DNA of 64,000 bases, from NCBI GenBank assembly GCA_009746045.1, contig RPFO01000406.1, positions 1,144,030-1,208,029 of the forward strand, read 5' to 3'. The stretch comes from Mesostigma viride. Lineage: Eukaryota > Streptophyta > Mesostigmatophyceae > Mesostigmatales > Mesostigmataceae. The translations under genes and the position numbers were made by a program. The notes beneath the pieces were generated by a model, which saw only the letters and a program-made list of their open reading frames with translations, did not search any database and was not told where the DNA came from. This document shows, piece after piece, positions 1 through 9,818 of the stretch; the first letter of the stretch is position 1; each line of letters begins with the position of its first letter.

Positions 1-166
1 AATGGCCTGTATGGCGATATTACAGTAGTCACTTATGTAATGCATTGAGATCTGGTTCGTCTCGGTCGTCTTTCGCTAGGGGTGTAAATAGAAGGCAGCC
101 TCACTAGTTTAGGTAGTATCAGGACAGGTAGAGGTAGAGTGGCGGCCGAGGCTTGCGGTCGTAACA
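1..166 (+). repeat. 5' LTR, 3'-terminal part only
   Basis: Positions 1-166 align with 10228-10389 of the 3' LTR and end at CGTAACA (160-166). The differences are mostly single-base insertions or deletions. Confidence 0.9.
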
Positions 167-167
167 A

Positions 168-182
168 TGGACTCGGAGGTAG
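168..182 (+). other. candidate primer-binding site
   Basis: One base after the LTR end the sequence reads TGGACTCGGAGGTAG. A TGG start is expected for a site complementary to a tRNA 3' CCA end. The tRNA could not be identified from the sequence alone, so this is a positional call. Confidence 0.4.
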
Positions 183-789
183 TTTAGAATATAAGAGAGC
201 GAGACGACGATCCTTTGTGCAACATACAGTATTGAATCAACCCTTCCGCGGCGCTGGAAAAAGAAGACGACACGTACTTGACAGGTAATGGGCGGGTCGC
301 CGTCAAGCTAGGAGGATAGTTGCTGCCTGATTACAGGACACGCCCTGCCTAGACGTTAGACCTGCTCGAAGCGGAAAATCCTTTCGTATATAGCTCCTGC
401 TCCTCGTCTTGTTTCCTATAGAAGATGGTTTACTGCCGTAGACAGTTGCTGGTTTTGGTTCGGACGATAGAGAGACGGCTAGCGTCTCGTAGATTACCCT
501 TTTCTGCATCGTGCCTGCTCGTATTTAGACGACCCTTCGCCGGACGCAGAATCTTGAAACCGGATACTTACGACCACCTGGCGCTGGAAACATCGTCCCT
601 ACGTGCGTCGTCAATCTGGTTCCGGTTTCAGACACCCGAGATAAGTCGCCTTCTCCTCGTTCTCCTCATTTGACTGCTCAAGATCTACCAGGTGCGTTTA
701 CCATGAGCCAACGGCGATCTTTACTGCCTCCTTCCCATTCTTCTTAGCGATAATAGTCTAGCTAAATATTACGTAGTGATTACGCCTCA
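183..789. other. retrotransposon leader, no clear gene
   Basis: This stretch lies between the primer-binding site and the first ORF of the element. No frame carries a recognisable protein. It is probably the 5' untranslated leader and packaging region. Confidence 0.5.
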
Positions 790-1095
790 ATGGTCCTCCA
801 TTTTCCTTTCTTGGTCGACGCTAGGAAGATCGTTCAGAATCGTGAATATAACGTAATTAGGTATAAGAAATTTATGTCCTTTGAAGAAGCTCAGCAGTTC
901 CTTATAGATCATAGCCAAACAGATTTAGGCCTGCATGTACGCCCTACTCCTCATGGTCGCCCTCCAGTAGAAGCTCTAGTCTTTGCTACCCCTCCTTCTT
1001 CTCCCCCTAAACGGGCTGCATCTGCATCTGCTTCAGATACTCCTCTCACTTTGGAGTTTGGTTCCCTATCCATTACTGTTGTTAAAAAGGATTGA
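790..1095 (+). CDS. small ORF upstream of gag in the retrotransposon
   Basis: A 101-codon open frame lies between the leader and gag. An internal ATG at residue 29 begins MSFEEAQQFLIDHSQ, and the C-terminal third is rich in Pro, Ser and Ala. No family is recognised. It may be an N-terminal part of Gag separated by a frameshift or an independent small ORF. Its A+T-leaning codon use resembles that of the gag and pol frames that follow. Confidence 0.35.
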   Translation: MVLHFPFLVDARKIVQNREYNVIRYKKFMSFEEAQQFLIDHSQTDLGLHVRPTPHGRPPVEALVFATPPSSPPKRAASASASDTPLTLEFGSLSITVVKKD

Positions 1096-1188
1096 TTTTA
1101 ATTTTGTTCCTGCTGCAGACCTTCAAGGTTTTTCCTTTTTCTTTTGTTGCTTTCTTCTTTTGATTCCTATTCCTTTACGTAATTAAAG

Positions 1189-2552
1189 ATGGATCCAGTG
1201 GGTGGAGATATGTCGCCTATACCTACCAATAATAATAATAATAATACTACTACTAATAACATTAACAATAACAATACTCGTGGTAACCGACGGGACTCCT
1301 TGGAAACGGTACACCATCTCACTCCTCAAGGTATTCTGCGTACCTCACCGCCTTCTCCTGTGCTGGTGGTCGCCGTCGTCCCTCAATTACCCCACCTACC
1401 TATGAACAACGTATTTCCCAAGTCAGATTTAGTGAGGAACCTTCTTTCGTTGTGAACCAGGCCCCTGCCCCTTCTGCAACCTTGGCTCACCCCTCCAGCA
1501 GGTCCTCACACACTAACAATGCTCCTAGGCCTCCTTCCCACCCTGTGCCTTCAATGCCTGCTATTAACACGGGTCGTACCTCGGCCCCTGTCGGCCCTTC
1601 TGGGCGCCCTAGTGCAGTCCCCTTTTTCCCACCTGCTTCCTGGTCCTACCCTGAGACGGCCTATGAGGCTGCCCAGGTTCCTACCCGTGTGGCTGATTTA
1701 GAAGTTAATAATGATTTCAGTACCATGCCCCTAGATGATAGGAATTATGATCATTTTGCCTATTCCTCTCTTCGTGAGCAATATACTGTCCCCTTCTCCT
1801 ATGGGCACCATCCGGAAACGGTGGCTCCCTCTAGACCCCTACCCAAGACTTTTCCTATCCCTTCCTTCTATCCCGCTTATGTAGCAGTGGAAGATAGTGG
1901 CCCTATGGGAAAAACTGATTCTTCTAATCCCCCTAAGCCTCCTGCTCTTCCCCTCTTTGCCAACCTTCCTAAGCTGGATGTCAAGTCTACCCCTCAACAG
2001 TTTTTCACCTTCATTATGTTGCTCACCCAGAACACAGAGTCCTGGCAGAACCACAATAGGTGGCGCCTCTCTGATGCTGTACTAGTTCCTCATTATCTTA
2101 CTACCTGCATTACTCCTGAACTTGCTAACCTCATCCAGTGTGAGTCTCTTGCCTCTCATGCCTACCCAAACTCTGTAGCAGAATTGTTCAAGCGTTTAGA
2201 GAACCATTTAGTCCCTCCCGATGCAGATTGGCAGGATAGATTATCCTTTGGCACCTTGCAGCAGGGTACCAAGTCCTTCAAAGAATATATGAAAGAGTTT
2301 GATGCTCAGATGGTACGAATTAGGGATTTGTCGGGTGCAGAAGTACGTGCTCGCTTCCTTCAGGGCCTCAGTAGACCCTTATTGCGTGAAGTCAAGCGCC
2401 AGTTCTCTGCCTACCGTTTTACTGACCTGCCCCTCAAGCATGTGCGTCAGCATCTTTTACGAGTAGCAGATTTCTTCTCCACACCTTCTCTTCCTACCCG
2501 TTCCCGTATTAATAATATAAGCCTTACCCCTGAGGAGGAAACTCCTATGTAG
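1189..2552 (+). CDS. gag: Gag polyprotein (capsid region), frame broken near the N terminus
   Basis: The main frame (1452-2552) encodes a Pro/Ser-rich N-terminal part. It is followed by a Retrotrans_gag-like helical domain (residues about 165-345), with features such as WQDRLSFGTLQQGTKSFKEY and RFLQGLSRPLLREV. The frame stays open upstream of 1452 (reading TPPTYEQRISQVRF). An ATG at 1189 starts an Asn/Thr-rich N terminus (a run of Asn codons) in a different frame, so a one-base shift lies between about 1300 and 1450. Gag would assemble the virus-like particle. The frame closes at TAG (2550-2552), just before the zinc-knuckle ORF in another frame. Confidence 0.75.
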
Positions 2553-2569
2553 AAGAATTAGATATCTGT

Positions 2570-2920
2570 GTGACTGACCTTTCAGCTCTGGATGTCTCTC
2601 ATATTACCTGCTATCATTGTAAGGAAGTAGGTCACCTTAAACGTGAGTGCCCCAAGTTCCTTTCGGGTGCTCCCCCTCATCCCGACGCTCGCCCTCCTCG
2701 TACCCCTCAGCGTGCTCCTATTCGTCCCACTTCAGGACGCATTCCTTCAGCTACCCCTAGTAGGCTGAATGCTGTGCAGACAGGATCCCCAGGGTTCCCC
2801 TATGATAATCAGGCTCCCGCACCCTCTTCAATCCCTCGTGACCCTCCAGCAGTGGCTTTTCCGCCAGGGTCTTCTTCGGGGTTCGTTCCTATGGATTTGG
2901 GGGGGGAGGGGGAACAGTAG
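2570..2920 (+). CDS. gag: Gag nucleocapsid segment with CCHC zinc knuckle
   Basis: This open frame continues in sense from Gag after a frame change. Upstream of 2570 the same frame is open and reads YVEELDIC directly past the Gag stop. It carries one zinc knuckle, CYHCKEVGHLKREC (CX2CX4HX4C), the standard nucleic-acid-binding motif of retroelement nucleocapsid. A basic, Pro-rich tail follows. The frame ends in a G-rich tract at 2899-2912 (eight G, A, five G) just before the stop at 2918-2920. That tract could allow slippage into the pol frame. Confidence 0.75.
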   Translation: MTDLSALDVSHITCYHCKEVGHLKRECPKFLSGAPPHPDARPPRTPQRAPIRPTSGRIPSATPSRLNAVQTGSPGFPYDNQAPAPSSIPRDPPAVAFPPGSSSGFVPMDLGGEGEQ

Positions 2921-2982
2921 GCCTGTCAGCCGGGGGTAACCTGGACAGGTCCTTAGATAGTACCCCAGATATTAATTTTTGC

Positions 2983-5415
2983 TTGCCTGTTTTTATAACC
3001 TCTGTAGGAGCTGAATCATCCCTACCACTACGTGTGCGTCCTCTTATGTTCTTGAATGGTGGTTTAACCGTCCCTCACACTGTTGTAGACCCCTTCTTGC
3101 ATGCTGATGAACTCTTGAATGTCTCTGTGTTGGTAGATAGCGGTGCGGCTAGCTCCTTTGTGAGCGAGGCCCTAGTTAGACGTTTAGGACTAGTCCCTAC
3201 CCCTCACACCAAACCCGTTACTGTTCATTATGCTGATGGTCGCACCAGTCATTCCCCGGGTACGGTGTCCCTTCCCATGGTTATACAAGGACGTACTGTC
3301 AACCTGACGGCCACTATAGGCCCTATCACTACCGCTGATGTATTACTAGGATTAGATTGGCACCAGGATAATAAGATTACTATTAATTATGATACCATGG
3401 TCATTTGGTTTCCAGATAGCTCTTACTGGGTACCTGAACGTCATTATAGATTGGAAAATTTATCCTTGGTAGATATTACTCCTCCTACACCTGTTGATCC
3501 TCCTGTAAGACCTATACCTGAAGTAATAATGTCAAATGACGAATTACGTTCTGAATTAAAGCAAAATGGATACCTATTATGTATGTTCCTTCAGTTAGAA
3601 GTACAACAGATACCTAGCACTAACAATAGTGTGGATATAGATGTAAATACAGTGGATACAATAGGAGTAGGATTTACTGAAAATGAAATAGTAAGATACA
3701 TGGCTGTGATAGATTCCTCAAAAGTATTTGAAGAAAAGACTCCTTCTTATCCTCCTCCTCGTTCTGTTTTACACCGTGTAGTTATCAAGGACGGTGCAGT
3801 TCCTACGCACTCTCCGATGTATAGAATGGGCCCTACCGAGTTAAAGGAACTAAAACAGATTTTAGTGTCATTATTAGAAGCAGGATTGATAGAGCCTAGT
3901 AACTCCCCCTACTCAGCTGGTGTCCTGTTAGTTCCTAAGCCAAATGGCAAGTTTCGCCTAGTTACTGATTATAGGAAGTTGAATGATATTACTGTGAAAT
4001 CTAAATACCCTCTACCTCGTATTGACGATATATTTAATAAGGTTAAAGGTTCCACTTGTTTCACAGTACTGGATTGTGCGGATGGTTTTTGGCAGTTGCG
4101 GATAGCTCCTGAGGATTGCCATAAAACCGCCTTTGCTACCCCTTTTGGTCATTACCAGTTTAGAGTAGCGGCTATGGGACTCTGTAACTCGCCTGCCTCT
4201 TTTCAAATGTTAATGAATGAAGTGCTTAGACCTGTTATGGGAAATTCTCATCTTCCTCAGGTGTCCTCTGATCTAAAGGATCCCTCCTTCTCCTCTGTTT
4301 CTTTATCTGAGCATGACCGTTCTTGTGCTCAAGCTTACTTAGATGATATTCTTATTTACTCTCCTGATTTTGAAACGCACCTACGTGATTTAAAGAAAGT
4401 ATTAGAAATAATGGCTGAAAATTCTTTGTGGGCGCGCCGTGCTAAAGTGCGTTCGGGTAGGAGTGTCCCATTTTTAGGGCACGTTCTGTCAGATGCCGGG
4501 GTCGCTACCGACCCGGATAAAACTAAGTCAATTCAGGAATGGCCTACTCCTACCGACGTTAAAGGTGTACGTAGTTTCCTAGGAATTGCTTCTTACTATA
4601 GGCGTTTTATCCCGCGTTTCGCCACTATAGCAGCCCCTATTAATCATTTATTAAAGAAGGATATCCCCTTTGTTTGGAGTAGTGAGTGTCAGTCTGCTTT
4701 TCAGTGCCTAAAATCCCTACTCCTTTCCCCTCCTGTACTCATCCTACCGGATACTACTAAACCCTTTGTTGTGGCTACAGATGCTAGTAAAGTAGCTATA
4801 GGTGGTGTCCTTCTCCAGGATCAGGGTCAGGGCTTACAGCCAATTGAATATATCTCTAGGACAATGCTCCCTGCGGAGCGTAACTATCCCGTCCACCAGC
4901 AGGAACTCTTAGCGGTGGTGTATTGTTGCCACGCGTGGCAGCACTTCCTTAAAGGTGCTCAATTTGATGTCTGCCTGAATGAACCCTGTGAGCTAGATCC
5001 TTATAGGTTAGTTATCCAAACGGATCATCGTCCCCTTACCCATCTTCTCTCCCAACCCAACCTTACCCCTCGGCAAGCGCGCTGGATGGAATTTTTAGCA
5101 CAGTTTTCCCCTTTTAAACTTCAGTATGTCAAGGGTGTAGATAACATAGTACCAGATGCACTCTCTCGTCGTGCAGACTATTCCTTCTTCGAGGACCTTG
5201 ATGTTCTCAATATTACTCTAGTTCCTACTACTATGGGTGTAACCCCTTATGGTGAACTACCTGATGATGATTCCTATGCCTACCTCTTTCATACAGCTGT
5301 TCGCATGCCTGATCTCCTTTCTCACGTAGGACTCTCTCTCCCGTGTGAGGCCCTTCCTGTGGCCTCGGTGGGGGGGAGGGGAAAAATAAAATTTCTATAC
5401 CGCTTAGCCATATAG
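2983..5415 (+). CDS. pol: Pol: aspartic protease, reverse transcriptase, RNase H
   Basis: The protease active site is VDSGAA (residues 51-56). Reverse transcriptase follows with SPYSAGVLLVPKPNGKFRLV, VLDCADGFWQLRI, AAMGLCNSPASFQ and the catalytic YLDD box (452-455). RNase H has the acidic residues D600 (ATDAS), E641 (QQELLAV) and D681 (TDHRPL). About 30 Ser/Asp-rich residues (roughly 416-448) separate the FQMLMNEVL motif from YLDD, longer than usual in Ty3 RT. The frame is open upstream through the G-rich tract at 2899-2912, which fits expression as a Gag-Pol fusion. It ends shortly after a second G-rich tract (5370-5381) without reaching integrase. Confidence 0.93.
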   Translation: MPVFITSVGAESSLPLRVRPLMFLNGGLTVPHTVVDPFLHADELLNVSVLVDSGAASSFVSEALVRRLGLVPTPHTKPVTVHYADGRTSHSPGTVSLPMVIQGRTVNLTATIGPITTADVLLGLDWHQDNKITINYDTMVIWFPDSSYWVPERHYRLENLSLVDITPPTPVDPPVRPIPEVIMSNDELRSELKQNGYLLCMFLQLEVQQIPSTNNSVDIDVNTVDTIGVGFTENEIVRYMAVIDSSKVFEEKTPSYPPPRSVLHRVVIKDGAVPTHSPMYRMGPTELKELKQILVSLLEAGLIEPSNSPYSAGVLLVPKPNGKFRLVTDYRKLNDITVKSKYPLPRIDDIFNKVKGSTCFTVLDCADGFWQLRIAPEDCHKTAFATPFGHYQFRVAAMGLCNSPASFQMLMNEVLRPVMGNSHLPQVSSDLKDPSFSSVSLSEHDRSCAQAYLDDILIYSPDFETHLRDLKKVLEIMAENSLWARRAKVRSGRSVPFLGHVLSDAGVATDPDKTKSIQEWPTPTDVKGVRSFLGIASYYRRFIPRFATIAAPINHLLKKDIPFVWSSECQSAFQCLKSLLLSPPVLILPDTTKPFVVATDASKVAIGGVLLQDQGQGLQPIEYISRTMLPAERNYPVHQQELLAVVYCCHAWQHFLKGAQFDVCLNEPCELDPYRLVIQTDHRPLTHLLSQPNLTPRQARWMEFLAQFSPFKLQYVKGVDNIVPDALSRRADYSFFEDLDVLNITLVPTTMGVTPYGELPDDDSYAYLFHTAVRMPDLLSHVGLSLPCEALPVASVGGRGKIKFLYRLAI

Positions 5416-5525
5416 CGACTAGGTCAGGAAAGTCTTATGAAAACGTAGTCCCCCTAGGACCTCCCCTTCTCTTCGGCAAGGCGGTAGGAGATCTCTTTAA
5501 ACCTGTTCTGGATACTTCTGTAGCG

Positions 5526-7052
5526 ATGCCTACCTCTGATCTTGAACGCCTTATTAGTAGATTTACGGCCACTGAGCCGGAAGCATTAGCTGCCATTGCT
5601 GCACATCCCCAACAATTAGGCAAGCACCCTTGTAAATTTGTAGGTGGGTTTTTATATGTGCAGATAGCAGATTCTCCCCCTCAATGGCGCCTGTATGTCC
5701 CTCCTATCTGTCGCTCCTCCTTGCTCTTTGAGTTGCATGACTTAGCTGCTCACCAGGGTGGTAAACGGGTACGGGACCTAGTAGCCCGCTCTTATTACTG
5801 GCCTTCCCTTTATAAGGATGTGGATGAGTATGTTAGAACTTGTCAATCTTGCCAGGAAATGAAACCCAATAATGTAGGACAGATAGCAGAACCTAGGACC
5901 TTGCCTGACCCTATCATGCCTTGGGATTCTATCATGATGGATTTTGTAGGACCTTTTAGAAAGAATGATAGGGGCAATGCCCAAATCCTTGTGTTCATAG
6001 ATCGTTTTACTCGTATGTGCCATCTTGTGCCGTGTCCTTTAGAACTCACCGCACGTGATTGCGCACGCCTATACCTCAATAATGTATATAGATATCATGG
6101 ATTGAGTAGGCAGTTTATTAGTGATAAGGATAAATTATTTACCTCAGATTTTTGGCAGCAGTTTTTCGCTGCCATCGGTACCAAGGTTACCTACGGTACT
6201 GCCTACCACTCCTCCTCCTCTCATTTAGTAGAGCGTCTTAATAGAGTAGTAGAAGAAGCGCTTAGGCACTATGTTAATGGCTCGGGTAGTGATTGGGAGG
6301 ATTATTTATGTTTGGTAGAGTTCTCCCTCAACAATTGTCCCCAAGCTGCGCATGGATATACGCCCTTCTTCTTAGATACTGGGAGACAGCCCCTTACCCC
6401 TACCTCTCTCTTAGCTAGTCCTCTACGGGACAAGGATGATGTGTCCCGAGATACTGTAGAAGGTGTACAGTCCTTACTAGATAGAATGAAAACTGCTCAT
6501 GACCACGCGATCTCAGGGTATCAAAAAGCTCAGGCTAAGTACCTTGCTAGGTTGCGTGCCTCCTTAGATAGACGAGCACCTGAGATAGAAGTAGGAGATC
6601 TAGTATTAGTAGAAGGCCCCCGTGTTGGCCGTTTTGCTCATAAGTTTGAAGCAGAACTGAAGGTCAAACTTAGGCCTGCCTTCTTAGGACCCTTCCATGT
6701 GTTGTCTAGGGTAGGAAATTTCTTGTATAAGGTCGATATCCCTACCTCTTGGCAAACGCATTCAAACACCTTCCATAGGAGCCAGCTTAAACTGTACCAC
6801 CCTAGTACGTTCGCTGGCAGGGAGTTAGCGCCTGCCCCTTTAGAGCATAATCCTGACACTGGGGAAGTAGAAGACGAAGTAGAAAGCATCGTGGCCCATC
6901 GAGATATCAAAAAGGGCCGCGGTACCCAGCGTCAGTATAAAGTGAAGTGGATGTATGCTCGTAGTGAAGTAGATAAGGTTTGGTATACGGAGAGTGAGCT
7001 AGATGGGTGTAGTCGCCTGCTGCAGGAATATAAAACCCTGCACAAGCTCTAG
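5526..7052 (+). CDS. pol: Pol: integrase with C-terminal chromodomain
   Basis: The frame is open from about 5449; the first ATG is at 5526. The zinc-binding HHCC module uses H71, H76, C106 and C109. The catalytic core has D139 (SIMMDFVGPF), D200 (FISDKDKLF) and E236 (HLVERLNR), with exactly 35 residues between the last two, so the DD35E triad is intact. The C-terminal 60 residues (VESIVAHRDIKK, QYKVKWMYARSEVDKVWY) form a chromodomain, the module chromoviruses use to target heterochromatin. About 110 bp with in-frame stops separate it from the RNase H frame, so Pol is split here. Either the copy is damaged or integrase is made by frameshift or reinitiation. Confidence 0.92.
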   Translation: MPTSDLERLISRFTATEPEALAAIAAHPQQLGKHPCKFVGGFLYVQIADSPPQWRLYVPPICRSSLLFELHDLAAHQGGKRVRDLVARSYYWPSLYKDVDEYVRTCQSCQEMKPNNVGQIAEPRTLPDPIMPWDSIMMDFVGPFRKNDRGNAQILVFIDRFTRMCHLVPCPLELTARDCARLYLNNVYRYHGLSRQFISDKDKLFTSDFWQQFFAAIGTKVTYGTAYHSSSSHLVERLNRVVEEALRHYVNGSGSDWEDYLCLVEFSLNNCPQAAHGYTPFFLDTGRQPLTPTSLLASPLRDKDDVSRDTVEGVQSLLDRMKTAHDHAISGYQKAQAKYLARLRASLDRRAPEIEVGDLVLVEGPRVGRFAHKFEAELKVKLRPAFLGPFHVLSRVGNFLYKVDIPTSWQTHSNTFHRSQLKLYHPSTFAGRELAPAPLEHNPDTGEVEDEVESIVAHRDIKKGRGTQRQYKVKWMYARSEVDKVWYTESELDGCSRLLQEYKTLHKL

Positions 7053-7128
7053 TCGTAGGCCTTCTCCTCTCTTATGTTATGTCTGCTGTCGACGGGTGGT
7101 TGGTTGTCCCCTCCCCTCCGCAGCCGTC

Positions 7129-9441
7129 ATGACAGAGCCTACCCCTCCGGCTGAGAGCCCGCTGCCGTCCCTGCCCCTACCGGACCCTGAGCTGTATTTC
7201 GAGGCCCTTCCGGGCCGTTGGGTGTCGCGATCATGTTACCGGGGTGGCGTTGTGCAGCCGGCCCTTCAGGCCCAACATGCGAGCTTAGTCAGGGCGGCCC
7301 TCTTCGGGGTCACGTGGTATGGTCCTTCCCCTGATGAGCCGCACCAGCTTGTCCTGCACGGTTTCGATGATGCCGGACACTGTTTGTTGGGGTGTGGTTC
7401 CAGCTGTCCCGCCTTGGGGCAGATAGATGCGGTTCTCCGGTGTTGCCGTGTGTTCTCCTACCTCTCCACTCCTGTGGGCCGTACCTGCCTACGGGAGGTG
7501 TTCCCGTGGCTTCCAGCTGAGGGTGATGCTGAGGTAGACGAGAACCCCTGCGACCTTTTACGGGCCGTAGAGTTCATGGAGATAGCTGATCAGTCGGCGG
7601 GACTAGCGGTTAGTGGTCCTACCCCTTCGGGCGCCCCAGCCGAGGTACATTATACTCCAGATTATTCTGCCTCGAGCGCTGCGTCCGCCTCCTCGGTGTC
7701 TGTCCCTCCCTCTCCGGTCCCGTCGTCCCCTCGGTCGACCCGGGATGTCGCAGTGGAGCCTACCCCTTCGGGTTTGCCTGATCCTCTTTCGGCGACGGTC
7801 TCGGCTATGCAGGCTCAGATCCAGTCTTTGACCACGGCGTTTGGGGCCTTCCTTGCGGCCCAGGCGCAGGTCCCGGCCACGCCGGCTGGATCCGCGCCCC
7901 CTACCCCTTCTGTCGCCCCGGCGACTACGGCTTCGCCCGCGCCCCCGCCTGCGCCCGCGGTCGCTGTGGTTCCGGCGGCTCCTGCGACTCCTGCTGCCTC
8001 TGCGCCTGTTACCGCTCTACCTGCGCCTACGCGGGAGTCTCCTGCCCCTGTTAGCTCGCCCTCCGTCGCTGCTTCCGAGCCTCCTCCCGCTCAGGCGCAG
8101 ACGTCGCGGGGTTTCTTTGGCGATACTAGCGGGCTTCCCAGACTTTGGGAGGGTGGTCCTCCGCAGAGGATTCCGGTTCCTGACTGGGGCCTGGATGGTA
8201 GTCAATCTTATGCAGGACTGCCTGTCCCTACGGGCCCCATTTTCAACATGTGGCCTGAGGGTGCACCGGCAACGGAGACCGGCGCGCCTGCGTCGTTGGT
8301 GGGTCCGTCACGGCCCTCTCTGGCTTCAGGTCCGGCGCGACCTCCTGTTTTACCAGTGCCCCCTGCGTCGGTGTCGGCTCCTGCCCCTGCGTCAGCCCCT
8401 GCTCCGGTCCCTCCTCCTTCGGCCTCGCGGTCTTTGGCCGCGGTTGTTCGGTCCACCGGTCAGGATCCTCGCGCCACCCGCGCTGCCGATTCCCTCAGGG
8501 AGTTGTCCCAGGGTGATCGGGACAGGGCTCCTTCTGTGGTGCACGCGACGCCGGAGTCGCGTGACACGCCCATTCCGGGGTATGGTATGTCCGCACTCGC
8601 CTGCCGACAGTGTGACCTGCCGCGCGCCTCTGCTGAGCTTGCCATCTCTCCCATGTCCTATGGGTTCTCCCAGGTGTGTCGGGCGCCCCGGGATCGTGGC
8701 CTACCCATTGAGACTGATCGGCCTCCGTTCGACATGGTTATTTTAGCTGATCCGGTGTTCGAGGGTGAGATCCTGGTCCGGCGCGTCCTGTATCGCTGGG
8801 CGAGGCGCCACAACGACTTGGACACCTACGGTGGGTTTCAGTGGGCTTACCCTCCCCCTCTGGGCATTATGGCTTCGGATGCCCTTACAGTAGAGTTTCC
8901 TGCGGTGCCGGGTGCGGCGTACACTACGGTCCTCCAGCCCATCCTTGAGTGGGATGCCCGCCGCCCGGCGCCTATCCCGGGCCAGGGTCTAGACTCCCGC
9001 GGTCACCCTCCTCCTCGTGCCAGCGACTACCTAGAGACATTCGGGTCGCGACAGTGTGTTCGTCGGTGGCGCTCCCGCGAGGTTCGGCACATCCGGTTGT
9101 GGCCGTCCAACGTGGAGCCCCTGGTGGACCTGTTCTTCCCGACGGGTCTGCGCCCTCGGATTCGGTATCATTGCCTCCTCCTGCGGGCCCTTTGCCTGAT
9201 CGCGGTAGAGCCTTTCCTTCGCCTCTTTGCCTGTGGCTTTCTGGACTGGGCCCGTGGCCAGGTCGTCCTCACGCAGCATAGGTATTACTGGGCCTTCCTG
9301 GGCCTCTTTCCTGACGGCGTGTGGGCCGATGTTTTCCTCACTGTAGATAGGCATGACAATGTTGAGGATGTGGCTCACTACCAGGCCTACCTGGAGGTCC
9401 TGCTGGCCTCTCGTGGCACTTACCAGACGGATGGCCACTAG
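7129..9441 (+). CDS. large extra ORF between pol and the 3' LTR, function unknown
   Basis: An uninterrupted 770-codon frame starts at ATG 7129 and begins MTEPTPPAES. The frame is also open upstream and overlaps the end of pol. Residues 1-150 look folded. About residues 160-450 are Pro/Ala/Ser-rich low complexity. The last 230 residues are again ordered, with many Trp, Arg and Leu and a hydrophobic stretch (YHCLLLRALCLIAVEPFLRL). No signal peptide, zinc finger or known retroelement domain is visible. The position is where some Ty3/gypsy elements carry env-like or accessory genes, but nothing seen identifies an envelope protein. It is strikingly more G+C-rich than gag-pol, suggesting a separate origin. 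Confidence 0.75.
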   Translation: MTEPTPPAESPLPSLPLPDPELYFEALPGRWVSRSCYRGGVVQPALQAQHASLVRAALFGVTWYGPSPDEPHQLVLHGFDDAGHCLLGCGSSCPALGQIDAVLRCCRVFSYLSTPVGRTCLREVFPWLPAEGDAEVDENPCDLLRAVEFMEIADQSAGLAVSGPTPSGAPAEVHYTPDYSASSAASASSVSVPPSPVPSSPRSTRDVAVEPTPSGLPDPLSATVSAMQAQIQSLTTAFGAFLAAQAQVPATPAGSAPPTPSVAPATTASPAPPPAPAVAVVPAAPATPAASAPVTALPAPTRESPAPVSSPSVAASEPPPAQAQTSRGFFGDTSGLPRLWEGGPPQRIPVPDWGLDGSQSYAGLPVPTGPIFNMWPEGAPATETGAPASLVGPSRPSLASGPARPPVLPVPPASVSAPAPASAPAPVPPPSASRSLAAVVRSTGQDPRATRAADSLRELSQGDRDRAPSVVHATPESRDTPIPGYGMSALACRQCDLPRASAELAISPMSYGFSQVCRAPRDRGLPIETDRPPFDMVILADPVFEGEILVRRVLYRWARRHNDLDTYGGFQWAYPPPLGIMASDALTVEFPAVPGAAYTTVLQPILEWDARRPAPIPGQGLDSRGHPPPRASDYLETFGSRQCVRRWRSREVRHIRLWPSNVEPLVDLFFPTGLRPRIRYHCLLLRALCLIAVEPFLRLFACGFLDWARGQVVLTQHRYYWAFLGLFPDGVWADVFLTVDRHDNVEDVAHYQAYLEVLLASRGTYQTDGH

Positions 9442-9805
9442 ATAGAGGGCCTTAGGCCCGACCTGAGGGTGTTGTCCCTCCGGTATGTAGAGTCGCCCTC
9501 ATATTCTGGCCAGTTGGTTGGCTGTTCTTGGTCCTTAGCGCTGATGTGTTTACTCTGTGTGTCCTGCCCAGTGCCGTCCCCCCCGGCCAGGACTCCGTTC
9601 CAGGCAGTTAGGGGAACCTACCACCAGGCTTGGTGCTGGCTAACCCTACACCACCCGGCGTGGTGGTGGAGACCGTGTGAACTATTGGTGCTTTGTATCT
9701 GGGATGGTCTATCGATTGTGTTGGTGTGTGCTGGGTGCGTTAGGATTATTTTCCTACCCCTCTGGTTCCCTCCTCTCTGCGTAGGGAGAGGGCTCCCTAC
9801 CTTTT
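9442..9805 (+). other. untranslated region between extra ORF and PPT
   Basis: No convincing frame is present. Short frames here are poor in composition and overlap the LTR. Confidence 0.5.
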
Positions 9806-9818
9806 GTGGGGGGGGAGG
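9806..9818 (+). other. polypurine tract of the retrotransposon
   Basis: A G-rich tract (GTGGGGGGGGAGG) lies directly before the TGTTACG start of the 3' LTR, the position of plus-strand priming. Very similar G-runs occur at the gag/pol and RNase H/integrase junctions. Confidence 0.8.

Noticed and set aside
7613-8746. Open frames overlapping the extra retrotransposon ORF in other frames
   Set aside because: They are Arg/Leu/Pro-rich shadows expected from GC-rich coding sequence; the 770-codon frame is longer and better composed.
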